Assembly: GCF_025244825.1 (NCBI RefSeq)
Contig: NZ_CP104263.1
Span: 1,054,001-1,118,000 of the forward strand
Origin: Arthrobacter jinronghuae
Lineage (GTDB): Bacteria; Actinomycetota; Actinomycetes; Actinomycetales; Micrococcaceae
Direction: 5' to 3'
DNA length: 64,000 bases
Both the position numbers and the translations under genes were made by a program. How positions within the stretch are numbered: position 1 is the stretch's first letter; each line of letters begins with the position of its first letter. The notes beneath the pieces were generated by a model. The model had not been told where the DNA came from. It ran no database searches and was given only the letters and a program-made list of their open reading frames with translations. Below are positions 34,890 to 45,507 of this stretch, one piece after another.

Positions 34890-35447
34890 TCAGTCCCGGA
34901 CCCGGTACCGCAGGAACACGACGCCGTTGGCGAACCGCTTCTCCTCCAGCAGCTCCAGGTCCAGCCGCAAACCGTCCGGCAGGAACCGTTTCCCGCCGCC
35001 GACAATCACGGGGGAGAGCAGCTGCTGCAGCTCGTCAACGAGTCCCGCCTGCAGCGCCTGGCCGGCGAGGTTCGGCCCGCCCACGGACACGTCGCCGTCG
35101 GACTCCTCCACGAGTGCCCGCACGGCAGCGGGGCGAAACTCCCGTTCCAGCCGCGTGCGCGGCGCGGAGAGGCCGGTGAGGGTGCGGGAGAAGACCACCT
35201 TGTCCGCCGCCTGCCAGATCCGCGCGTAATCGTGGATGGCAGGCGGCTCGTCCTCAGCGGGAACGGTGTCCCAGTAAGCCATCACCTCATACAGCTGCCG
35301 GCCCAACAGGTGCGTGTGGACGTCGCGCTCCAGCCCGTTGACGAAGGAGTGGACCTCTTCATCGGGCATGCTCCAGTCAAAGGACCCGGACTCGTCCGCT
35401 ATGTACCCGTCGAGCGAAGTGATGCTGGTGTAGATCAGCCGTCCCAT
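34890..35447 (-). CDS. Dihydrofolate reductase family (RibD C-terminal-like) protein
   Basis: A 185-residue NADPH-dependent reductase-like protein with the opening LIYTSITSLDGYIAD, a middle LLGRQLYEVMAYW, a dinucleotide-binding GDVSVGGPNLAGQAL and the late LSPVIVGGGKRFL, all typical of the RibD_C family. Substrate unknown; members range from riboflavin synthesis to orphan reductases. Monocistronic, converging with the GGDEF-EAL gene. Confidence 0.88.
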   Translation of the reverse strand: MGRLIYTSITSLDGYIADESGSFDWSMPDEEVHSFVNGLERDVHTHLLGRQLYEVMAYWDTVPAEDEPPAIHDYARIWQAADKVVFSRTLTGLSAPRTRLEREFRPAAVRALVEESDGDVSVGGPNLAGQALQAGLVDELQQLLSPVIVGGGKRFLPDGLRLDLELLEEKRFANGVVFLRYRVRD

Positions 35448-35465
35448 GCCGGCCTCCCGCTTAGG

Positions 35466-37232
35466 TTAGAGTCCCAGGGCCTTCCGTACGTCCGCCAGCA
35501 CTGCGTCCAGGGTTGCACGTGCGTTGGAACGCGCAGCCGGCAGCTCAGCCGCCGAACCGACGGGCTCAATCACCTCGAGATAGCACTTGAGCTTGGGCTC
35601 GGTTCCGCTGGGGCGAATGATGACCCGGGTGTTGTCACGGGTAATGTACCGCAGCCCGTCCGTGGGCGGCAGCCCGTTGGCGCCTTCGGAAAGGTCGACG
35701 GCGGTTTCCACCGGGGAGCCGGCAAAGGAGACGGGCGGGTGCTCGCGCAGCCGCTGCATCATTTCGGTCAGCAGGCCCAGGTTCTCCACCCGGACGGAGA
35801 GCTGGTCGCTCTGGTGCAGGCCGTGCTCCAGGGCCAGCTCGTCAAGTTCGTCAAAGAGGGTCCGGCCCTTCGCTTTCAGCGCCGCGGCCAGCTCGGCCAG
35901 CAGCAGGCCGGCGGAGATACCGTCCTTGTCCCGGACCAGTCCGGGGGCAACGCAGTAGCCCAGTGCTTCTTCGTAGCCGTAGGTCAGTTTCGGCACCCGG
36001 GAGATCCACTTGAAGCCGGTCAGGGTTTCCTGGTGCTCAAATCCTGCAGCGTCCGCGATGCGGGCCAGCAGGCGGGAGGAAACAATCGAGTTGGCGAAAA
36101 CAACGCCGGAGCGGGTTTTCTCACCCCGTACCTTCCAGCGGCCGGCAGCGATCCGCCGGGCAATGTGGCGGCCCAGCAGGGCACCCACTTCGTCCCCGCG
36201 CAGCATGCGCCATTCGCCCGTGGCAGGGTCCTTGGCGGCGACGGCGGCGCGGTCGGCGTCGGGATCATTGGCAAGGACAAGGTCCGCGTTCCGCTCGGCG
36301 GCAAGCTTCAGGGCCAGGTCCAGCGCCCCGGGTTCCTCCGGATTCGGGAAGGCAACGGTGGGGAAGTCCGGGTCCGGCAGCGCCTGTTCCGGAACCAGGG
36401 TCACCGAGGTGAACCCGGCGCCGCGAAGTACGGCCGACATGGTTTCGCCGCCGACGCCGTGCATGGGCGTGAGGACGATGTCCAGGTCCCGGGCCGGGTA
36501 GCCCTCGCGGTGTGCCAGATTGTCCACGGCTCCGATGTAGTCAGCGATCAGCGACTCGGAAACTTCCGTGTAGCCGTCCGGTGCCAGCTCAATGGAGTCC
36601 AGCGGAACGGTGTAGTCGATCCGTGCCGCAATCTCGGCGTCGTACGGTGTGACGATCTGCGCCCCGCGGCCGGGGCCCTTGACCGTCCGGCCGCCCAGAT
36701 AGACCTTGTAGCCGTTGTCGGCGGCAGGGTTGTGGCTGGCAGTGACCATCACACCCGCGTCCGTGTCCAGGGCACGCACCGCGTAGGCGAGCAGCGGCGT
36801 CGGAAGCGTGCAGGGCAGCAGGAAGGTTTCGATGCCGGCGGCACCGAAAACGGCAGCCGTTTCCAGCGCGAAGTCCTTCGACTTGTACCGGGCGTCGTAG
36901 CCGATCACGGCACTGGGGGTCCAGTTGTCGCCGGCTGTGTCCTGCAGGAAGGAGGCGATGCCGGCAGCGGTGCGCCGCACCACCACACGGTTCATCCGGC
37001 GGGAACCGGCGCCCAGCTCCGCACGCAGCCCAGCAGTTCCGAACTCGAGCGTGCCGGCAAACCGGTCCGCCAGGTCCGCCGCAGCTTCGTCTGCGCCGTC
37101 CGCACCGTCCGTGTCCGCGAGGGTGCGGAGGAGGGCGCGGAGTTCGCGGGCGGTGTCCGGGTCAGGGTCACTGTCCGCCCACGCGTGCGCGGCGGCGGTT
37201 AGTTCTTCGAGGTCGACGGGGATCAGAGTCAT
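35466..37232 (-). CDS. pmmB: Phosphomannomutase/phosphoglucomutase
   Basis: A 588-residue alpha-D-phosphohexomutase that interconverts sugar 1- and 6-phosphates, feeding nucleotide-sugar and polysaccharide synthesis. The phosphoserine loop is MVTASHNPAADNG (Ser near 165), the metal loop holds DPDADR (NDPDADRAAV), and the C-terminal phosphate site is RPSGTEPKLK. Length fits the long PmmB/Pgm subgroup. It lies downstream of the nucleoside phosphorylase by 48 bases, the same deoD-pmmB pairing as in Mycobacterium. Confidence 0.93.
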   Translation of the reverse strand: MTLIPVDLEELTAAAHAWADSDPDPDTARELRALLRTLADTDGADGADEAAADLADRFAGTLEFGTAGLRAELGAGSRRMNRVVVRRTAAGIASFLQDTAGDNWTPSAVIGYDARYKSKDFALETAAVFGAAGIETFLLPCTLPTPLLAYAVRALDTDAGVMVTASHNPAADNGYKVYLGGRTVKGPGRGAQIVTPYDAEIAARIDYTVPLDSIELAPDGYTEVSESLIADYIGAVDNLAHREGYPARDLDIVLTPMHGVGGETMSAVLRGAGFTSVTLVPEQALPDPDFPTVAFPNPEEPGALDLALKLAAERNADLVLANDPDADRAAVAAKDPATGEWRMLRGDEVGALLGRHIARRIAAGRWKVRGEKTRSGVVFANSIVSSRLLARIADAAGFEHQETLTGFKWISRVPKLTYGYEEALGYCVAPGLVRDKDGISAGLLLAELAAALKAKGRTLFDELDELALEHGLHQSDQLSVRVENLGLLTEMMQRLREHPPVSFAGSPVETAVDLSEGANGLPPTDGLRYITRDNTRVIIRPSGTEPKLKCYLEVIEPVGSAAELPAARSNARATLDAVLADVRKALGL

Positions 37233-37280
37233 GTGGATACCTACTGTTGCTGGTGCGGGTAGCTGTGCGGCGGAGAGCTG

Positions 37281-38081
37281 CTAGATCTTGTTGATGATCT
37301 CGGCAAGCAGCTTGGAGATGCGCGGTCCGGCGGCCTGTCCCGCTTCCAGGACCTCGCCGTGGCTCAGTGCCACCGGGCTGATGCCGGCGGCCAGGTTGGT
37401 AACCAGGGAGATGCCGAAGACCTCCATGCCGGCGTGCCGTGCGGCAATGGCTTCGAGTGCCGTGGACATGCCGACCAGGTCGGCGCCGATGGTCTTGGCG
37501 TAGCGGACCTCTGCCGGAGTTTCGTAGTGCGGGCCGGTGAACTGGGCGTAAACGCCTTCATCCAGGGTCGGGTCCACGCTGCGTGCCACGTCCCGCAGAC
37601 GGGACGAGTACAGGTCCGTCAGGTCTACGAACGTGGCGCCTTCAAGCGGGGAGGTGGCCGTCAGGTTCAGGTGGTCGCTGATCAGCACCGGGGTGCCCGG
37701 CGTCCAGTCGGGGTTGAGCCCGCCGCAGCCGTTGGTGAGGACCATGACCTTCGCGCCGGCAGCTGCTGCCGTGCGGACACCGTGGACGACGGCGCGGACG
37801 CCCTTGCCCTCGTAGTAGTGGGTGCGTGCACCCAAGACCAGAGCACGCTTGCCGTCGGTGGTGAGGACGGAGCGGATGGTGCCGACGTGCCCCTGCACGG
37901 CGGGGGCGGAGAAGCCCGGGATATCCGAGGCGGAAAGCGTTGCGGTGGTCTCGCCGATCAGTTCGGCGGCTTCTCCCCAGCCGCTTCCGAGGACCAGTGC
38001 AATGTCGTGGGAGGGTACGCCGGTGTGCTCTGCAATGTAGTCGGCGGCCTGCTGGGCAAGTTCAAATGGGTCGTTAGTCAC
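37281..38081 (-). CDS. deoD: Purine-nucleoside phosphorylase
   Basis: A 266-residue enzyme that cleaves purine (deoxy)nucleosides to the base and (deoxy)ribose 1-phosphate. It shows the low-molecular-mass trimeric type marks VLGSGWGEAAELI, the phosphate-site RTHYYEGKGV, VLTNGCGGLNPDWTPG and the active-site YAQFTGPHYETPAE, then GMSTALEAIAARHAG. It precedes pmmB in one operon. The E. coli name deoD is used for position; by sequence type it is a PunA-like enzyme. Confidence 0.93.
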   Translation of the reverse strand: MTNDPFELAQQAADYIAEHTGVPSHDIALVLGSGWGEAAELIGETTATLSASDIPGFSAPAVQGHVGTIRSVLTTDGKRALVLGARTHYYEGKGVRAVVHGVRTAAAAGAKVMVLTNGCGGLNPDWTPGTPVLISDHLNLTATSPLEGATFVDLTDLYSSRLRDVARSVDPTLDEGVYAQFTGPHYETPAEVRYAKTIGADLVGMSTALEAIAARHAGMEVFGISLVTNLAAGISPVALSHGEVLEAGQAAGPRISKLLAEIINKI

Positions 38082-38172
38082 TTAACAAACTTACAGCCTT
38101 GCCGGCCTGCCCAAGTCCGCGCCCGGTACCGCCGTTTGAGCGCCGTCACTCGATGGGACAGAATAGAGCCTT

Positions 38173-39579
38173 GTGACCACCCAACTAGATTTCACTGCCC
38201 GAAAACTTGCAATTCTCGGAGGCGGCCCCGGCGGCTATGAGGCTGCCCTCGTGGCGGCATCCCTCGGAGCGGACGTAACCATCGTGGAGCGGCAGGGACT
38301 GGGCGGCTCCGCCGTACTCACCGACGTCGTTCCCTCCAAGACCCTGATCGCCACCGCCGATGTGATGACGCGGATGAACGCGGCCCGGAACCTCGGCGTC
38401 GAATTCGGTGATGTGGCTTCTCCGGTCTTCGCCGACCTGAAGGTGGTCAATCACCGCCTGCTGGCCCTGGCCAAGGAGCAGTCCAACGATATCCGCAGCA
38501 CCCTCGAACGTGCGGGCGTGAAAGTGAAGATCGGCAGCGGCCGGCTCCTGGACAACTCCACCATCGAGGTCACGGCCGACGACGGCACCGTGGAAACGGT
38601 CAAGGCCGAGGCGCTGCTGATTGCCACCGGCGCGAACCCCCGCGAGCTGGACACCTCGGTGCCCGACGGCGAACGGATCTTCACCTGGAAGCAGATCTAC
38701 AACCTCACCGAGGTTCCCGAGCACCTGATTGTCATTGGTTCCGGCGTTACCGGCGCGGAATTTGCCTCCGCCTACAACGGGCTCGGCACCAAGGTCACAC
38801 TGATCTCCAGCCGTGACCGGGTGCTCCCCGGCGAGGACGCGGACGCCGCCGTCGTTCTGGAGGACGTCTTCCAGGCCCGCGGCATGACCGTGCTCAGCCG
38901 GTCCCGCGCCGATTCCGTGAAGAACACCGGCGACGGCGTGCTGGTGACGCTTTCCGACGGACGCACCCTGGAGGGCAGCCACTGCCTCGTGGCCGTGGGT
39001 GCCATTCCCAACACCGCCGGAATCGGGCTGGAAGAGGCCGGCGTGCAGCTGGACGAACGCGGCCAGATCCGGGTCGACGGCGTCTCCCGCACCACGGCGG
39101 ACAACGTCTACGCCGCGGGCGACTGCACCGGCGTGTTCAACCTGGCATCCGTGGCGGCCATGCAGGGCCGCATTGCCGTAGCGCACCTGATGGGCGACGG
39201 CGTGAAGCCGCTGAAGCTCAAGACCGTGGCCTCCAACATCTTCACCTCCCCGGAAATTGCCTCCGTGGGTGTCTCCGAGGCCGACGTGGCCGAGGGCCGC
39301 TACCAGGGCGACGTCATCAAGCTGTCCCTGCACACCAACGCCCGGGCCAAGATGATGGACGTCAAGGAAGGCTTCGTGAAGATCATTGCCCGCAAGGGCT
39401 CCGGCAGTGTGATCGGCGGCGTTGTGGTGGGGCCCCGTGCCTCGGAACTGATCTTCCCGATTGCCATTGCGGTCAGCCAGAAGCTGCACGTGGATGACCT
39501 GGCCAGCACGTTTGCCGTGTACCCGTCCCTCACCGGATCTATTTCGGAGGCTGCCCGGCGGCTGCACGTGCACCTGTAG
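38173..39579 (+). CDS. lpdA: NAD(P)H-quinone dehydrogenase, LpdA-type flavoprotein
   Basis: A 468-residue FAD enzyme of the pyridine-nucleotide disulfide oxidoreductase fold: FAD loop ILGGGPGGYEAAL, NAD loop VIGSGVTGAEFASAY, second FAD site VYAAGDCTG, and dimerisation domain to residue 468. The redox-active CxxxxC is replaced (GGSAVLTDVVPSKTL), so it cannot reduce disulphides; the Cys-less mycobacterial LpdA acts on quinones. The GTG start overlaps no neighbour and is divergent from deoD. Confidence 0.92.
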   Translation: MTTQLDFTARKLAILGGGPGGYEAALVAASLGADVTIVERQGLGGSAVLTDVVPSKTLIATADVMTRMNAARNLGVEFGDVASPVFADLKVVNHRLLALAKEQSNDIRSTLERAGVKVKIGSGRLLDNSTIEVTADDGTVETVKAEALLIATGANPRELDTSVPDGERIFTWKQIYNLTEVPEHLIVIGSGVTGAEFASAYNGLGTKVTLISSRDRVLPGEDADAAVVLEDVFQARGMTVLSRSRADSVKNTGDGVLVTLSDGRTLEGSHCLVAVGAIPNTAGIGLEEAGVQLDERGQIRVDGVSRTTADNVYAAGDCTGVFNLASVAAMQGRIAVAHLMGDGVKPLKLKTVASNIFTSPEIASVGVSEADVAEGRYQGDVIKLSLHTNARAKMMDVKEGFVKIIARKGSGSVIGGVVVGPRASELIFPIAIAVSQKLHVDDLASTFAVYPSLTGSISEAARRLHVHL

Positions 39580-39595
39580 GGATTACTCTTTTCTT

Positions 39596-39640
39596 TCCCG
39601 CGTCCGCGGCGGATTATCCGTCGCGGGCGCGGGATTTTTT
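39596..39640 (+). terminator. Intrinsic terminator after lpdA
   Basis: Outer arms TCCCGCG (39596-39602) and CGCGGGA (39628-39634), with a nested GC-rich inner stem, followed at once by TTTTTT. A standard rho-independent terminator. Confidence 0.88.
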
Positions 39641-39755
39641 CTGCCCGGATATCGGCGCTCCGAAACATTTGTCCATTATCTGGACACAAATCTCAAATAA
39701 CGGACGCAAGCTCCTAGGATGTGGGTACTTCAATTCCTCTTGCGAAAGAGTTCCA

Positions 39756-41183
39756 ATGTCTACTAAGAATCCCTCCGCGGCATCCACGCCGGCGCCGGTG
39801 CCGGCCAAGGCCAATTCCAAGGGCCGCGTGATTGTCGCCAGCCTCGTCGGCACCTCCATCGAGTTCTACGACTTCTACGTATACGCAACGGCTGCAGTCC
39901 TCGTCTTCCCCCGGTTGTTCTTTCCGAACGCCGAGGGGGTCACGGCCCTGCTGAGCTCGTTTGCCGTCTTTGGGGTGGCTTTCATTGCCCGGCCGCTGGG
40001 CTCCATCGTCTTCGGGCACTTCGGTGACAAGGTGGGCCGCAAGGGAACCCTGGTGGCATCGCTGCTGACCATGGGCATTGCGACGTTCCTCATCGGTTGC
40101 CTGCCGACCGCGGAAAACGGCTGGACGATCCTGGCTCCCGCAATGCTGGTGGTCCTGCGGTTTGCCCAGGGTCTGGCCCTGGGTGGGGAATGGTCCGGAG
40201 CGGCGCTGCTCGCCACGGAGAACGCGCCGGCCAACAAGCGTGCCGTCTGGGGAACCTTCCCGCAGCTGGGCGCGCCGATCGGGTTCATCCTGGCCAACGG
40301 CCTGTTCCTGCTGCTGAGCCTCCAGCTGGATGCCGAGCAGTTCGATTCCTGGGGCTGGCGCGTGCCGTTCCTGGCCAGCGCCATCATGGTGATCATCGGC
40401 CTGTACGTCCGGCTGAAGCTGGTTGAGACGCCGGCCTTCCAGAAGGTTGTGGATTCGGGAGAGATCAGCAAGCTGCCCCTGAGCCGCGCCTTCAAGTACA
40501 GCTGGCGCCAGATGATTGCCGGCACCTTCATCATGCTGGCGACGTATGTGCTGTTCTACCTGATGACCACCTTCACGCTGTCCTACGGGACTGCGGCCAA
40601 GAGCGAGGAAGCCGCCAAGGCCGCCGCGGACAAGGCCGGCAAGGCCTTCGACCCGGAGACCTTCACCGCCGGTCTGGGCTACGCCCGCAACGACTTCCTG
40701 ATCATGCTGATTATCGGTGTGGTGTTCTTCGGGATCTTCACGCTCGTCGCCGGTCCGCTGGCGGAGAAGTTCGGACGCCGCAAGACACTGTTGGTTGTCA
40801 CCGCCGGCATCTTCCTCTTCGGCTTCACGTTCTCGCCGCTGCTCGGCGGCGGAACCGTGGGAGTGATGGCACTGCTGATCATCGGCTTCACGCTCATGGG
40901 CCTGACCTTCGGACCGATGGGAGCCCTGCTGCCGGAGCTCTTCCCGACCAACGTGCGGTACACGGGCTCGGCCATTGCCTACAACTTCTCGTCCATCCTG
41001 GGTGCGGCCGTGGCTCCGTTCATCGCCGTCGCCCTGTGGCAGGCAGCGGACGGCAGCCCGTGGCTGGTGGGGATCTACCTGTCCTCCATGGCGGTGCTGA
41101 CGCTGATCGCACTGTTCGTGACCAAGGAAACCCGCGACGTCGACTACGAAAACAATTCCAGTGAGGCCGTGAAGGTCCTCTAG
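39756..41183 (+). CDS. MHS-family major facilitator transporter
   Basis: About 475 residues with 12 membrane helices. The metabolite:H+ symporter family is shown by EFYDFYVYATAA in the first helix, GHFGDKVGRKGTLVASLL between helices 2 and 3, and FAQGLALGGEWSGAALL in helix 4. A charged Ala/Lys-rich loop near 290-310 is unusual. Likely substrates of the group are organic acids or osmolytes; it cannot be told which. The ATG at 39756 is chosen because upstream codons are low in coding character and the family begins here. Confidence 0.9.
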   Translation: MSTKNPSAASTPAPVPAKANSKGRVIVASLVGTSIEFYDFYVYATAAVLVFPRLFFPNAEGVTALLSSFAVFGVAFIARPLGSIVFGHFGDKVGRKGTLVASLLTMGIATFLIGCLPTAENGWTILAPAMLVVLRFAQGLALGGEWSGAALLATENAPANKRAVWGTFPQLGAPIGFILANGLFLLLSLQLDAEQFDSWGWRVPFLASAIMVIIGLYVRLKLVETPAFQKVVDSGEISKLPLSRAFKYSWRQMIAGTFIMLATYVLFYLMTTFTLSYGTAAKSEEAAKAAADKAGKAFDPETFTAGLGYARNDFLIMLIIGVVFFGIFTLVAGPLAEKFGRRKTLLVVTAGIFLFGFTFSPLLGGGTVGVMALLIIGFTLMGLTFGPMGALLPELFPTNVRYTGSAIAYNFSSILGAAVAPFIAVALWQAADGSPWLVGIYLSSMAVLTLIALFVTKETRDVDYENNSSEAVKVL

Positions 41184-41196
41184 ACCGTTCAAGCAC

Positions 41197-41238
41197 AGCA
41201 GGCCCGGTTCCCTCTGCGGGGACCGGGCCTGCTTTTTT
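41197..41238 (+). terminator. Intrinsic terminator after the MHS transporter
   Basis: Arms AGCAGGCCCGGT (41197-41208) and ACCGGGCCTGCT (41222-41233) followed by TTTTTT. It separates the transporter from the converging accA3 gene. Confidence 0.9.
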
Positions 41239-41289
41239 GTATGCCTGTTGGGCTGCCGTTGCCTCGGGTTCGTCCGGGATCGTCCGGGA

Positions 41290-43092
<1,803 letters not shown>

Positions 43093-43376
43093 TGGTGCAC
43101 TGGCTCCTTTTGATCTGTTCGGAGCCTAGCGCGGTTTTGTGGTCTCGGGCCATAATGCGTGCTGTTTCTGCGTGGGAACCGGCCGTTCGTTGTGGGGATT
43201 CTACAAAAGCCGGGAGCTCCTTGGGCGCGCGGCGGGGTCGGCAACTATCCCTCCACCGACGTCTACCCTTCCTCGTCCGGAGGTTCTGTTCCTCCACCGG
43301 CCAATGCTGACGGCGCGCTGCTCCCGGTAGCGCCCGCTGGGGGTGCGAACTCCGATGCCGAGTGGTTGATGGAGAC

Positions 43377-44324
43377 ATGAGATCTCCCAGTCCGCTCCCT
43401 GACGGGATGAATGGCACACCCTTCACTGTCTTGAAAGCCCAGGCACAGGGTGTCGGTGCGGAGCGGCTCCGTGCTTCTGACCTGAGGACTCCCAGCCGGT
43501 CCGTCCGCGTGCCCGCAGGAGGCCGGTTCTCCCTGGCTGAGAGCTGCCGCCCGTACGTGGAGTTGTTGCCGGACGCCGTCGTCAGCCATGCAACGGCGGC
43601 GCGGCTGCACGGACTGGTGCTTCCGCGGAGGCTGGCCGAGGAACCGGTGATCCATCTGAGCCGGCCTCCAGGGCGAGGGAAGCCAAGGAGACGGAATGTC
43701 GTGGGGCACCGTTTGGACCTAATGGCGCATGAGACGGAGGAGGTCCAGGGACTGCCTGTCACCAGCATTGCCCGCACGTGGCTGGATCTTGCCGGGATGT
43801 TGTCTCCGGAAGAGCTTGTTGTTATGGGAGACCAGATCGTCAGCGAGCATCAGCGGAATTTTGGAACGCCCCGTGTGGCGCTCGTGCAATTGGCGGATCT
43901 GCGCGAATTTATCAACGACAAGGCGAACAACTCCCATATCCGTAAATGCCGGACTGCACTGGACCTCCTCCGCGTGGGAGTGGATTCACCGCCGGAAACG
44001 CGGTTGCGGTTAATGCTGCTTGCTGATCCGGAGCTGCCCGAATTCCTTCCAAACGTTGCCATCTGTGATGCCGCGGGGGAGCCGCAGGTATGGACTGATC
44101 TCGGCTGCAGGGAATACCGGACCTGCTTGGAGTACGACGGCGTGCATCACCTAACTCCCGAACAGCAGGCCCGTGATCACTATCGGGATCTCAAGACGGC
44201 CGAGCTGGGCTGGATTCAGGTCAAAATAAGCAAAGCTGACTTCGCGCAGGGCCAGCACCGTATCAGGGCAAAGGTACGGAGAGGCCTGGCCCTGGCCGGG
44301 TGGCGCCCGGGTAGCGGCTCCTAG
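43377..44324 (+). CDS. Restriction-endonuclease-like protein with AbiEi-like N-terminus
   Basis: About 315 residues. The N-terminal half (FTVLKAQAQGVGAERLRASDL, then PSRSVRVP) resembles the winged-helix start of AbiEi-type antitoxin and related proteins common in Micrococcaceae. The C-terminal third has TDLGCREYRTCLEYDGVHH and DHYRDLKTAELGW, matching the D...ExDG...H pattern of Vsr/DUF559 PD-(D/E)XK nucleases. No methylase or toxin partner is near. ATG at 43377 is preferred; GTG 43362 and ATG 43407 are alternatives. It is the only plus-strand gene in this part and directly precedes the repeat array. Confidence 0.65.
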   Translation: MRSPSPLPDGMNGTPFTVLKAQAQGVGAERLRASDLRTPSRSVRVPAGGRFSLAESCRPYVELLPDAVVSHATAARLHGLVLPRRLAEEPVIHLSRPPGRGKPRRRNVVGHRLDLMAHETEEVQGLPVTSIARTWLDLAGMLSPEELVVMGDQIVSEHQRNFGTPRVALVQLADLREFINDKANNSHIRKCRTALDLLRVGVDSPPETRLRLMLLADPELPEFLPNVAICDAAGEPQVWTDLGCREYRTCLEYDGVHHLTPEQQARDHYRDLKTAELGWIQVKISKADFAQGQHRIRAKVRRGLALAGWRPGSGS

Positions 44325-44345
44325 GGCTGCGGTTGTGCGGTGCTA

Positions 44346-44736
44346 GTACAGATAACGGGGTTTTGGGGCCCGGGTAAGCCCGTTATCTGTACAACGGTTG
44401 CGGTTGCGCGGTGCTAGTACAGGTAACGGGGTTCTGGGGCCGGGATAAGCCCGTTATCTGTACAACGGCTGCGGTCCTCGCCGGGGTAAGCCCGTTATCT
44501 GTACAACGGTTGCGGACCGGGCCGGGATAAGCCCGTTATCTGTACAACGGTTGCGGACCGGGCCGGGATAAGCCCGTTACCTGTACAACGGCTGCGGTTT
44601 CGCGGTGCTAGTACAGGTAACGGGGTTCTGGGGCCGGGATAAGCCCGTTATCTGTACAACGGCTGCGGTCCTCGCCGGGGTAAGCCCGTTATCTGTACAA
44701 CGGCTGCGGAATGGACCCGGGTAAGCCCGTTATCTG
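44346..44736. repeat. Array of 41/71-bp repeats built on CCCGTTATCTGTAC
   Basis: Eight direct copies of CCCGTTATCTGTAC start at 44379, 44450, 44491, 44532, 44573, 44644, 44685 and 44726 (the last is cut short; the fifth has C for T). Three inverted copies, GTACAGATAACGGG or GTACAGGTAACGGG, start at 44346, 44417 and 44611. Steps between direct copies are 41 bp, or 71 bp where an inverted copy is inserted. Each direct copy plus AACGG also makes a small hairpin (CCGTT/AACGG). The array fills the gap between the endonuclease-like gene and maf. Confidence 0.9.
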
Positions 44737-44777
44737 CTCCGTAGATTGCCCCAGCACCGTCAAACGCGGCGCAGGAA

Positions 44778-45413
44778 CTACTTCCAGAGGTCGATGATCC
44801 GCACGTCGGCGCTGGCCAGCAGCTGGCGCAGCGTCGAAACGGAAAGACCGACGACGGCGTGCGGGTCGCCGTCGACCCGCTCGATGAACGCCCCGCCCAG
44901 GGAATCGATAGTGAAGGAACCGGCCACCTGCAGCGGCTCGCCCGTGGCGATGTAGGCCTCGATCTCGTCCTCGGAAAGCTTCACGAAGTGCACCTCGGCG
45001 GAGGACACCGCCCCGAGGGTGGCCCCGGAACCGTCCTCGTCGGTGTCGCGGCAGTCCACCAGCCAGTGCCCGGTGTGCAGCACCCCGGAGGAACCGCTCA
45101 TGCGGCGGATCCGCTCACGGGCGACGTCGGCCTCCCACGGCTTGCCGTGCGCCTCGCCGTCGAACTCGAAGACCGAATCGCAGCCGATGACCAGGGCGCC
45201 GTCGGCCTCGGGCAGGGACGCCACGGCTTCGGCCTTGGCGCGGGCCAGCAGCAGGGCCGTGTCGTGCGGGTCGGTCAGGCCGTAGCGGGCGGTGACGGCG
45301 TCTTCATCGACGTCGGAGACGAGCACGGTGTGGCTGATGCCGGCGTCGGTCAGCAGCTTGGTGCGGGCGGGGGACGCGGAGGCCAGGATGAGGCTAAGGT
45401 TCGGGTTGGTCAC
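44778..45413 (-). CDS. maf: Maf-family nucleotide pyrophosphatase
   Basis: A 211-residue house-cleaning enzyme that hydrolyses non-canonical or excess nucleoside triphosphates. The family opening ILASASPARTKLL is at residues 9-21, the catalytic Asp lies in VIGCDSVFEFDG, and KPWEADVARERIRRMSG and FTIDSLGGAFIERVDGD follow. GTG at 45413 is the start that fits the family; the longer upstream frame is not coding. It belongs to the acyl-CoA carboxylase neighbourhood in Actinobacteria. Confidence 0.93.
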   Translation of the reverse strand: MTNPNLSLILASASPARTKLLTDAGISHTVLVSDVDEDAVTARYGLTDPHDTALLLARAKAEAVASLPEADGALVIGCDSVFEFDGEAHGKPWEADVARERIRRMSGSSGVLHTGHWLVDCRDTDEDGSGATLGAVSSAEVHFVKLSEDEIEAYIATGEPLQVAGSFTIDSLGGAFIERVDGDPHAVVGLSVSTLRQLLASADVRIIDLWK

Positions 45414-45453
45414 GGGTTCAAGCCTAGTGCCGGTGCGGACCGGCCCGGAAACC

Positions 45454-45491
45454 AAAAACGCCGGGCCGCCCCCGAAGGGACGGCCCGGCGT
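45454..45491 (-). terminator. Intrinsic terminator after the dicarboxylate symporter
   Basis: Arms ACGCCGGGCCG (45458-45468) and CGGCCCGGCGT (45481-45491); on the minus strand the stem is followed by TTTTT. It insulates maf from the symporter. Confidence 0.85.
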
Positions 45492-45507
45492 CGTACTGCA
45501 GGGAGGA

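Noticed and set aside
35232..37202. A 656-codon open frame antisense to pmmB
   Set aside because: Same reason: pmmB has all catalytic motifs on the other strand and the antisense product has no recognisable fold.
44346..44736. CRISPR array
   Set aside because: The sequence between the cores is itself repeated, copies occur in both orientations, and no cas genes are present.
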